This document shows positions 27,003-33,738 of a stretch of DNA of 64,000 bases, piece after piece. Where the stretch lies: NCBI RefSeq assembly GCF_003312875.1, contig NZ_CP015163.1, positions 6,014,001 to 6,078,000 of the forward strand, read 5' to 3'. The notes below the pieces were generated by a model. The model did not search any database. It was given only the letters and a program-made list of their open reading frames with translations, and was not told the origin of the DNA. Made by a program: the position numbers and the translations under genes. The stretch comes from Amycolatopsis albispora. GTDB lineage: Bacteria; Actinomycetota; Actinomycetes; Mycobacteriales; Pseudonocardiaceae. Within the stretch, counting starts at the first letter, position 1. Every line of letters starts with the position of its first letter.

Positions 27003-28396
27003 ACCTGGCTCTCCAGCGTCCGATAGTCGATCTTGCCGCTGGCCAGCAGCGGCACGGTGTCCAGAGGACGCACGTCGAAGCCGCTGGTGTGCAGGTGCAG
27101 CCGCTCCGACAGGGCGCGGGAAGCCGCCTTGCAGGCCTCCCGATCAGCGCCTTCGGCGAAGAGCACGACCTTGTCCCCGGCCGCGACCGCCGCCACCACG
27201 TCGATCCCCACCGAAGCAGAACGCACGGCCTGCTCGAGATCATCCAGGCTGACCCGGTTGCCGAAGACCTTGCCGATCCGCTTGAGCCTGCCGGTGATGA
27301 ACAGGTAGCCGTCCTCGTCGAGGTAACCGAGGTCGCCGGTGGCCAGCTCGCCGCCGTATTCGTCACCGGCGGCCAGCTCGCCCTCGTTCTCCGCGTACCC
27401 CATCATCACGTTCGGCCCGCGGTAGAGGACCTCACCGACGATCTTCGGGTGCGTGGTCTCCTCGCCGTCGTCGCGGCGGATGGTGAACCGCCCGCCGGGC
27501 AGCGCGGGACCGACCGAACCGAGCTTCTCGGCGAGCCGGTCAGCGGGCACGGTGGAGATCCGGGGCGCGGCCTCGGTCTGGCCGTACATCACGTACATCC
27601 GGCCGCCGACCGCGCGGATCTTGTCGTTGAACTCGGTGATCAGCTCGCTGCGGAGCTTGCCGCCCGCCTGGGTCAGCGTGCGCAGGCTCGGGTACTTCTC
27701 CGGATCGAACTTGAGCCGCCGGAGCATCTCGTAGTGGTAGGGCACACCGGCCAGCGACGTGCACTTGTACTCGTCGACGGCGTCCCAGAAGCCGCGGCCG
27801 AGCACGCCGGACGGCTCGACGACCACGGTCGCGCCCCGCACCAGGTGCGAGTTCAGCACCGACAGCCCGTAGCTGTAGTGCAGCGGGAGGCTGGTCGGCG
27901 CGACCTCGTCGGCGTCGATCTCCAGCACCTCGGCGATGGCGTCGGCGTTGGACAGGATCGCCGAGCGCGAGAGCCGGACGAGCTTGGGATTGCCGGTGGA
28001 GCCGCTGGTCGGCAGCAACACGGCCAGGTGCGGGTGCGGTTCGACGCCGTCGAGCGCCGCACGCACCCAGTGCCCGTCGGTGAGGTCGTAACCTGCGGGC
28101 GCGGGCGCGTCCGGCGCCTGCAGCACGGCCGCGGGCCGGAAGCGTTCGATCAGCCCGGCCAGCACGTCGGCGTCCAGCGCCGGGTCGATCAGCGCGACGG
28201 CCCGGCCTGCCTCGAAGGCGGCCAGGTAGCGCAGCACGCTGTCCAGGTCGACCGAGGTGCGCGCGAACAGCACCCCCGGCGGCAGCAGCTGCAACCCGGC
28301 CGCGAGCCGCGCGACCTCCTCCTCGAGTTCCGTCCCGGCTAGCGTGCGGCCCCCGGCCGCGTCGATCAGCCGAGCACCCGCACCCAGCAGCGTCAC
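26999..28396 (-). CDS. AMP-binding acyl/amino-acid ligase
   Basis: 465 residues. ANL adenylating enzyme: LLPTSGSTGNPKLV (127-140), SLPLHYSYGLSVLN, MYGQTEAAPRIS, ATGDLGYLDEDGYLFITG, GRLKRIGKVFGNRV, and the C-terminal catalytic lysine in LLASGKIDYR. It is shorter than typical acyl-CoA synthetases (about 500-550) and in the size range of ligases that load a free-standing carrier protein. The carrier protein gene lies two genes upstream in the same operon, so loading of an acid on that ACP is the likely job. It overlaps both neighbours by 4 bp. Confidence 0.85.
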   Translation of the reverse strand: MTLLGAGARLIDAAGGRTLAGTELEEEVARLAAGLQLLPPGVLFARTSVDLDSVLRYLAAFEAGRAVALIDPALDADVLAGLIERFRPAAVLQAPDAPAPAGYDLTDGHWVRAALDGVEPHPHLAVLLPTSGSTGNPKLVRLSRSAILSNADAIAEVLEIDADEVAPTSLPLHYSYGLSVLNSHLVRGATVVVEPSGVLGRGFWDAVDEYKCTSLAGVPYHYEMLRRLKFDPEKYPSLRTLTQAGGKLRSELITEFNDKIRAVGGRMYVMYGQTEAAPRISTVPADRLAEKLGSVGPALPGGRFTIRRDDGEETTHPKIVGEVLYRGPNVMMGYAENEGELAAGDEYGGELATGDLGYLDEDGYLFITGRLKRIGKVFGNRVSLDDLEQAVRSASVGIDVVAAVAAGDKVVLFAEGADREACKAASRALSERLHLHTSGFDVRPLDTVPLLASGKIDYRTLESQV

Positions 28397-29127
28397 AGAA
28401 CCAAGCCTCCATCGATGCCGAGCACCTGACCGGTGATGAACGAAGCCTCGTCGCCGGCCAGGAAGCGGATCGCCGCGGCGACCTCCTCCGGCTTGCCGAG
28501 CCTGCCCAGCGGGGTGCTCTCCGCGTTCGACGCGCGCACCTCGTCGCTCAGGCTCTCGGTCAGCGCGGTCTCGATCACGCCCGGCGCCACCGCGTTCACC
28601 CGGATGCCGGAGCGCCCCAGCTCCTTCGCCGCGGACCTGGCGATGTTCGCCACCGCGGCCTTGGACGCCGCGTACACGGTCTGCCCGGCGCTGCCGTACT
28701 CGCCGACCACCGAGGCCAGCACCACGATCGAGCCGGTCTTCTTCCGCATCATCGCGCGCGCGGCCGCCTGCACCGTGTGCAGCGTGCCCGCCACGTTCGT
28801 GGCCAGCGTGCGGTCGACGTCCTCGGCGCGGATCATGCCGAGCAGGCCGCCCTCCATGATCCCGGCGTTGGCCACCGCGATGTCGAGCTGCCCGTGTTCC
28901 TTGGCGACCCCGCGCACCAGCGACGCGACCGCCTTCGGGTCGGTGACGTCCAGCGCGAGACCGCTCACCTGACCGTCGATCGACTCCGCGACCTCTTTGG
29001 CGGCCGCTTCGTCACGACCGGTGAGCACCACGGTGGCGCCCGCCTCGGCGAGCGCCCGTACCGTGGCCAGGCCGATCCCGCGGGTACCGCCGGTGACCAG
29101 TGCGACCTTTCCCGAGAGCGTGCTCAC
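28393..29127 (-). CDS. SDR-family 3-oxoacyl-ACP reductase-like protein (FabG-like)
   Basis: 244 residues from GTG 29127, whose GTGA overlaps the ACP stop. Classical short-chain dehydrogenase: NADP site VTGGTRGIGLATV, NAGIMEGG, active-site SIVVLASVVGEYG and YAASKAAVAN, and C-terminal FITGQVLGIDGGLVL. The frame stays open upstream through the ACP gene but that part is the shadow of ACP in another frame. FabG-like enzymes reduce 3-oxoacyl groups on ACP; next to a dedicated ACP and ligase it would tailor a hydroxyacyl group, for example 3-hydroxybutyryl, though a sugar substrate is also possible. Confidence 0.88.
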   Translation of the reverse strand: MSTLSGKVALVTGGTRGIGLATVRALAEAGATVVLTGRDEAAAKEVAESIDGQVSGLALDVTDPKAVASLVRGVAKEHGQLDIAVANAGIMEGGLLGMIRAEDVDRTLATNVAGTLHTVQAAARAMMRKKTGSIVVLASVVGEYGSAGQTVYAASKAAVANIARSAAKELGRSGIRVNAVAPGVIETALTESLSDEVRASNAESTPLGRLGKPEEVAAAIRFLAGDEASFITGQVLGIDGGLVL

Positions 29128-29363
29128 GCCTGCTCCTGCAGCTCCTTGACCATGTCCACGGCCACCTTGAAGCTGCTCATGTCGATCACCTGGTCGGTGT
29201 CGAACTGCACGTCGAACTCGTCCTCGATGGCGGCGACCAGCGCCATGTGGCCGACCGAGTCCCACGCCTCGATGTCGCGGTACTTCAGGTTCTCGACGTC
29301 GACCCCGTCCTCGAGCTGGAGAGCCTCGACGAAGACTTCCTTCAGCTTTTCCTGCACAGCCAT
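29124..29363 (-). CDS. Acyl carrier protein
   Basis: 79 residues, the usual ACP length, acidic and helical. The phosphopantetheine site is Ser36 in WDSVGHMALVAAIED; DSVGH replaces the DSL of fatty-acid ACPs, as seen in carrier proteins dedicated to special pathways. Helix II and the FKVAVDMVKEL helix IV are recognisable. It is encoded between the HAD and SDR genes and its stop overlaps the SDR start. The likely partners are the AMP-ligase (loading), the SDR (reduction) and perhaps LuxE/LuxC (release or reduction). Confidence 0.93.
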   Translation of the reverse strand: MAVQEKLKEVFVEALQLEDGVDVENLKYRDIEAWDSVGHMALVAAIEDEFDVQFDTDQVIDMSSFKVAVDMVKELQEQA

Positions 29364-29429
29364 GTCTACCTGGCACTTCCTTATCAGATGGGGCCGATGA
29401 CCACCGACGACGGTACCAACCCCGGCGGG

Positions 29430-30014
29430 TCAGCCTTCGAGCGCGGGCAGCAGCTCACTGAGCGTTTCGATGTAGGTGTCCGCGCCCTCCGGCCGGAATT
29501 TCAGCGACTCGTTGCGCACGATCACGCTGCGTGCTCCGGCGGCGTGCGCGGCCTCCACGTCGTGGTAGGTGTCGCCGACCAGCACGGCCTCCTCCGCCGT
29601 GACGCCGAAGTGCTTGAGCACCGCGTGCACGCCTTCGGGGTCCGGTTTGAGCCGGGCGACGTCCTCCCGTCCGATCACGAACAAGCCGTCCGCGAGGTTG
29701 CCCAGCGCGTCGAACACGCAGTGCCGTGAGTTGCGCGTCACGATCGCGAGCTGGTACCGGCCGGTGAGCGCTTCGAGCAGCTCGCGGGCGCCGGTGGTGA
29801 ACTCGCCGCGCGGCACCGACTCGCGTTCGTAGCGGGTCACCACGTCCAGCCCCTCGGTGTTGCCTTCGTCGAGGTACTGCTGGAACAGCGGGCCCAGCTT
29901 CGCGTCCGGCGCGAGCCCGAGATCGGCCTTGAGGCCCGCGAAGTCGACCGGCAGCCGGAAGAGCGTGCCGTCGAAATCGAAGGCGAGCACCCTCAGATCT
30001 GCTTGGCGGTCCAT
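29430..30014 (-). CDS. HAD-superfamily phosphatase (phosphoglycolate-phosphatase-like)
   Basis: 194 residues from ATG 30014, which follows an AAGGAAGG ribosome-binding site inside the end of the ATP-grasp gene (22-bp overlap). GTG 29990 is a less well placed alternative. HAD motif I LAFDFDGTLFRL (Asp13, Asp15), motif II LAIVTRNSR, motif III LKPDPEG and motif IV VLVGDTYHDVEAA are all present, with a small helical cap. Small-molecule phosphatase activity is expected. In sugar pathways such enzymes strip a phosphate from an intermediate; here the partner is the coupled ATP-grasp enzyme, but the substrate is unknown. Confidence 0.87.
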   Translation of the reverse strand: MDRQADLRVLAFDFDGTLFRLPVDFAGLKADLGLAPDAKLGPLFQQYLDEGNTEGLDVVTRYERESVPRGEFTTGARELLEALTGRYQLAIVTRNSRHCVFDALGNLADGLFVIGREDVARLKPDPEGVHAVLKHFGVTAEEAVLVGDTYHDVEAAHAAGARSVIVRNESLKFRPEGADTYIETLSELLPALEG

Positions 30015-31063
30015 TCGCCTTCCTTGACCAGCTTGTACCCCATGTCGATCATGCGGACCCAGTACAGGTCGTCCGGCAGCGGGTTGTACACGGCGGGCTT
30101 CTCGGTGAGCTGCTTGCCCAGGCCGAGCTGGATGTACATGTCGGGCATGTTCAGCCCGGCGTGCGCGAAGAAGTTGCTGGTGGTGAAGAACCGGCCGACG
30201 TTGATCTCGGTGACCATCGGCACGCCGCCGGCGTTCTCCTTCATGTCCACGCAGAACACGCCGCTCGGCTTGGCCGAGACCGCGCGGACGGCCGCCTCGC
30301 CGATCTTGTTCACGTCGTCGCGGTTGACCGTCTTGGCCACCGACGGCGACGAGCTCTGCCCGCTGGGGGTGAGGTTGCCGAAGATGTACTCGATCCGCGA
30401 GCGGGCCTGCGAGGTGATCAGCTCGCCCTCGTGCCACAGGCTCTGCCAGGCGAACTCCTCGCCGGGCAGGTACTCGCTGGCCATGAAGTCGCCGTAGTCG
30501 AGGCCGCGGAAGCCGCGCCAGTAGTCGATCCAGGCGTCGCCCTGGTAGTAGGAGTTGATCGGCAGGCTGCCACGGGACCCGGCGCCGCGAATGGCCCGCA
30601 GCCACACCCGGGGATTGATCTTGAGCAGTTCCTCCAGCGCGCCCTTCAGATCGGCCTGGGAATCGATCTTGATGGCTTCCGGCACCGAAACGCCGTTGGC
30701 CTTCATGTGCGCGTTGAAGGCCATCTTGTCGTGGCACAGTGCGATGGCACCGGCGTCCGGCAGGAACGTGGGGGCGTTCAGCCTGTCCCGGTTCTCGGCC
30801 AGGAAACCGACCTCGACGTCCGGCTGCGGGTGCACGAAATCGATTCGCTCGGCCTCGATGACGCGGTTGATCGCGTCGGTGTATCCGGGGTCGGAGACCG
30901 GCGGCACCAGGTACTTCGCCTCCACGTCGAGCAGCTCGAGGTGGTACGGCTTGATGTCCGTGCCGACCACCGAGTACTCGTTCGGCGAGACCGCGAGCGC
31001 GTCCCGGAAGTTGTAGGCGGCCGAACCACCGGCGCCGGTGATCAGAATGCGTGCACTGCTCAT
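29993..31063 (-). CDS. ATP-grasp ligase (CarB/PylC-like)
   Basis: 356 residues. It starts with a nucleotide-binding fold, ARILITGAGGSAAYNFRDAL, then VVGTDIKPYHLEL, a pre-ATP-grasp segment with CHDKMAFNAHMKANGVSVPE, and an ATP-grasp core with WLRAIRGAGSRGSLP, EYLPGEEFAWQSL and metal ligands in VTEINVGRFFTT. Such enzymes form an amide or similar bond via an acyl-phosphate. It is the first gene of the eight-gene minus operon and faces the DegT/Gfo-Idh pair across 209 bp, so it may join an acid to the amino sugar made by that pair. This last step is inference; an amino-acid ligase role is equally open. Confidence 0.83.
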   Translation of the reverse strand: MSSARILITGAGGSAAYNFRDALAVSPNEYSVVGTDIKPYHLELLDVEAKYLVPPVSDPGYTDAINRVIEAERIDFVHPQPDVEVGFLAENRDRLNAPTFLPDAGAIALCHDKMAFNAHMKANGVSVPEAIKIDSQADLKGALEELLKINPRVWLRAIRGAGSRGSLPINSYYQGDAWIDYWRGFRGLDYGDFMASEYLPGEEFAWQSLWHEGELITSQARSRIEYIFGNLTPSGQSSSPSVAKTVNRDDVNKIGEAAVRAVSAKPSGVFCVDMKENAGGVPMVTEINVGRFFTTSNFFAHAGLNMPDMYIQLGLGKQLTEKPAVYNPLPDDLYWVRMIDMGYKLVKEGEWTAKQI

Positions 31064-31272
31064 TTTGTGTGTCTTCGCCCTTATTGTTGAGGCCCGCTTT
31101 CAGGCCCGCGCACCAGGGCCGAGGCGGCAGCGGGAAGCCACTTGCGACCGGCGGGTATCGTGACGCCCGCGTCAGTGCCAGCACCGGTGCCGACCCAGGG
31201 GGCTACTAGCCATGCCGAGGCACGACTGTACCTGACGCGCCGGAAGTGTCCGCCGAGGTGAAAGACTGCTGC
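31064..31272. promoter_or_regulatory. Divergent promoter region of the LuxC/LuxE-type cluster
   Basis: The 209 bp between the first genes of the two divergent transcripts must contain both promoters. No clear -35/-10 pair or operator palindrome could be read with confidence. A short GGCCCGC/GCGGGCC-type element near 31090-31110 is the only visible symmetry. Confidence 0.35.
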
Positions 31273-32379
31273 ATGATCCCCATTACCGTGGTCGACGTCC
31301 GCGATGCGGAGGACCTGGTCGTCGAAGTGCTGCGATCCGGCGCCATCGCGCAGGGCCCGATGGTGAAGCGATTCGAGGAAGCCTTCGCGGCCGTTTCCGG
31401 CACCAAGCACGCGGTGGCGGTGAACAACGGCACGACCGCGCTGGTCGCCTCGCTGCAGGTCCTCGACCTGAAGCCGGGTGACGAGGTGATCACCTCGCCG
31501 TTCACCTTCGTCGCGACGCTCAACGCGATCCTCGAAGCGGGCGCGACCGTGCGCTTCGCCGACATCCGGCGCGACGACTTCGCGGTCGACCCCGACGCGG
31601 TGGCCGCGGCCATCGGCCCGCGCACCAAGGTGCTCATGCCGGTGCACCTGTACGGCCAGACCGCGGACATGGGCAAGCTGGCCCCGCTCGCCGCCGAGCG
31701 CGGGCTGCACCTGGTGGAGGACTCGGCGCAGGCGGTCGGCGCGACCTTCGACGGGCGCCGCTCCGGTTCGTTCGGCCTCGGCTGCTTCTCGCTCTACGCC
31801 ACCAAGAACATCACCACCGCCGAAGGCGGCGTGATCACCACCGACGACGACGAGCTGGCCGACCGGCTGCGCGTGCTGCGCAACCAGGGCATGCGCGCCC
31901 GCTACCAGTACGAGGTCGCCGGGCACAACTACCGGATGACCGACCTGCACGCCGCGGTCGGCATCCCTCAGCTGGCGAAGCTGGACACCATCACCGCGGC
32001 CCGCCAGCGCAACGCCAAGCGGCTGACCGAGGGCCTGGCCGGCACGCCGGGGCTCGACCTGCCGCAGGTGCTGCCCGGCCGTGAGCACGTGTGGCACCAG
32101 TACACCGTGCTGGTCGGCCCGCACGCCTTCCTCTCGCGTGACGAGCTGGCCGCCGCGCTGACCGAGCGCGGCATCGGCAACGGCATCTACTACCCCAAGG
32201 TGGTCTTCGACTACGACTGCTACCGCGGGCACGAGCTGATCCCGGACGCGAGCCTGGACAGCGTGCCGGTGGCGCGCTCGGTGGCCGCGCAGGCGCTTTC
32301 GCTGCCGGTGCACCCGAAGCTCACCGAAGACGACCTGGACAAGATCATCGAGACGGTTCGCGAGGTACTCGGCGCATGA
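31273..32379 (+). CDS. DegT/DnrJ/EryC1-family sugar aminotransferase
   Basis: 368 residues from ATG 31273; a GAGGTGAAAG lies 8-18 bp before it. PLP-dependent aminotransferase that adds an amino group to a nucleotide-linked keto sugar. Key features are NNGTTALVASLQVL, SPFTFVATLNAILEAGA, the aspartate in HLVEDSAQAVGA, and the internal-aldimine lysine Lys178 in YATKNITTAEGG, followed by RNQGMRARYQYEVAGHNYRM (in two parts: RNQGMRARYQ and HNYRMTDLHAAVG). It is coupled to the Gfo/Idh dehydrogenase gene by a 4-bp overlap. In WbpB/WbpE-type systems this enzyme pair oxidises and then aminates C3 of a UDP-sugar, a reasonable model here. Confidence 0.92.
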   Translation: MIPITVVDVRDAEDLVVEVLRSGAIAQGPMVKRFEEAFAAVSGTKHAVAVNNGTTALVASLQVLDLKPGDEVITSPFTFVATLNAILEAGATVRFADIRRDDFAVDPDAVAAAIGPRTKVLMPVHLYGQTADMGKLAPLAAERGLHLVEDSAQAVGATFDGRRSGSFGLGCFSLYATKNITTAEGGVITTDDDELADRLRVLRNQGMRARYQYEVAGHNYRMTDLHAAVGIPQLAKLDTITAARQRNAKRLTEGLAGTPGLDLPQVLPGREHVWHQYTVLVGPHAFLSRDELAAALTERGIGNGIYYPKVVFDYDCYRGHELIPDASLDSVPVARSVAAQALSLPVHPKLTEDDLDKIIETVREVLGA

Positions 32380-33338
32380 CGCACCGCATCGCACTGGTGG
32401 GCACCGGCACCATGGGCTCGCTGCACGCCCGGGTGCTGTCGCAGAACGAGCGCGTGGAGCTGACCCGCGTGATCGACCCGCGTGAGGAGGCGGGCCGCGC
32501 CGCGGCCGAGCGGTTCGAGACGCGGTGGACCCCGGAGATCGGCGAACTGTCCGATGTGGACGCCGTGGTGCTGGCGGCGGCCACCGAGGTGCACCACCCG
32601 CTGGCGCTGGAGGTGCTGGCGCAGGGCAAGCCGCTGCTGGTGGAGAAGCCGGTCTCGAACAGCTTGGAGGCCTCGCAGGAGATCGTCGAGCTGTCCGCGG
32701 CGAAGGACATCCCGCTGATGTGCGGGCTGCTCGAGCGCTACAACCCGGCGGTGATGACCGCGCGGGCGCTGGTCAGCGAGCCCATCCACCTGATGGCGCG
32801 GCGGCACGGCCCGTACGCCCCGCGCATCAAGACCGGCGTGGCGTGGGACCTGCTGGTGCACGACGTGGACATCGCCATCCAGTTCTTCGGCGGGCAGACC
32901 CCGGCGCGCGTCACCTCGGGTGCCGGGTACTTCCACCCGTCGTCGGTGGAGGGGGCCGAGGACACCATCGAGACGGTGCTGACCTTCCCGACCGGGCTGG
33001 CCACGGTGTCGGCCTCGCGGCTGGGCCAGCGCAAGGTGCGCTCGCTGGTGGTGTCCGAACTGGACCGCCTGATCGAAATCGACCTGCTGCGGCGGGACGT
33101 GACCATCTACCGCCACGTTTCGCACGACGCCGTCACCCCGGACGGGCTCGGCTACCGCCAGCAGACGGTGATCGAAATCCCGGAGCTGGTCACCGCGCGA
33201 GAACCGCTGGCCACCCAGCTGGACCGGTTCGTGGACCTGCTCGAAGGCAAGATCGACGCGGCGGAGGAACGCGCCTCGATCCTGCCGTCGCACCAGGTGG
33301 TGGCCACCGTGAAGGAAACCGCTTCGACCCCGGCGTGA
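32376..33338 (+). CDS. Gfo/Idh/MocA-family oxidoreductase
   Basis: 320 residues. NAD(P)-dependent sugar oxidoreductase: Rossmann GTGTMGSLHARVL, the EKP motif LLVEKPVSNSLEAS, and the catalytic-region DLLVHDVDIAIQFFGG with the conserved Asp/His pair. It would oxidise a hydroxyl of a nucleotide sugar to give the keto substrate of the neighbouring DegT aminotransferase. The start codon overlaps the aminotransferase stop (ATGA), and a strong terminator follows directly, so the two form a complete transcript divergent from the ACP/LuxC/LuxE operon. The sugar is unknown. Confidence 0.9.
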   Translation: MTHRIALVGTGTMGSLHARVLSQNERVELTRVIDPREEAGRAAAERFETRWTPEIGELSDVDAVVLAAATEVHHPLALEVLAQGKPLLVEKPVSNSLEASQEIVELSAAKDIPLMCGLLERYNPAVMTARALVSEPIHLMARRHGPYAPRIKTGVAWDLLVHDVDIAIQFFGGQTPARVTSGAGYFHPSSVEGAEDTIETVLTFPTGLATVSASRLGQRKVRSLVVSELDRLIEIDLLRRDVTIYRHVSHDAVTPDGLGYRQQTVIEIPELVTAREPLATQLDRFVDLLEGKIDAAEERASILPSHQVVATVKETASTPA

Positions 33339-33344
33339 ACAGTG

Positions 33345-33389
33345 AGGAGTGCGCAGGGCCGCGTCGGCAGCCCTGCGCACTCCTTTTTT
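33345..33389 (+). terminator. Rho-independent terminator after the Gfo/Idh gene
   Basis: A perfect 15-bp stem (AGGAGTGCGCAGGGC with its complement), a 10-base loop and a run of six T. It is the clearest intrinsic terminator of the window and ends the DegT-Gfo/Idh transcript. Confidence 0.95.
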
Positions 33390-33402
33390 CGTGAGTGATC
33401 TT

Positions 33403-33738
33403 TCAGCGGGTGACCTGGAGCCCGGTGAGGAAATCGGCCAGCTCGGCCCGCATTTCGGCTTCCCGGTCTTCGGGGGCGTCCCCCACCACCCGCAGCACAC
33501 CTCCCGGTTTCAGCCGGAAGTACGCCTCGGCCCGGAACAACCGGTGCGGCCACTTCACCAGGCGCAGCGTCTGCACCAGGCCGGTGCCCTGCGCACCGGA
33601 CAGCTCGTCGCGTCGCGTGACGCCCACGAACAAGGCCGCGGTGCGCAGCCGGAGCACCGATTCCTCGGCACAGTCGAGCAAGGACGCGCCGGTGTGGAAG
33701 TGGTCGACGGTGATGCCGTCCGGCAGCCCCATGATCAC
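33403..33738 (-). CDS. Small protein of unknown function, last gene of the coiled-coil/repeat operon
   Basis: 111 residues from GTG 33738 (GTGA overlap with the large repeat protein); ATG 33732 is possible. No signal peptide and no membrane segment, so it is cytoplasmic. The sequence alternates short strands and helices (LRTAALFVGVTRR, LVQTLRLVKWPHRLFRAEAY, LRVVGDAPEDREAEMRAELAD), compatible with a small alpha/beta fold. I do not recognise it. Its place after a secreted multi-domain protein would suit a chaperone, a cognate immunity protein or a regulator, but nothing in the sequence decides between these. Confidence 0.7.
   Translation of the reverse strand: MIMGLPDGITVDHFHTGASLLDCAEESVLRLRTAALFVGVTRRDELSGAQGTGLVQTLRLVKWPHRLFRAEAYFRLKPGGVLRVVGDAPEDREAEMRAELADFLTGLQVTR

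Noticed and set aside
29128..29376. N-terminal extension of the SDR through the ACP gene
   Set aside because: The extension is the ACP gene read in another frame (Arg/Gly-rich). The Rossmann motif starts right after GTG 29127, which has the GTGA coupling overlap.
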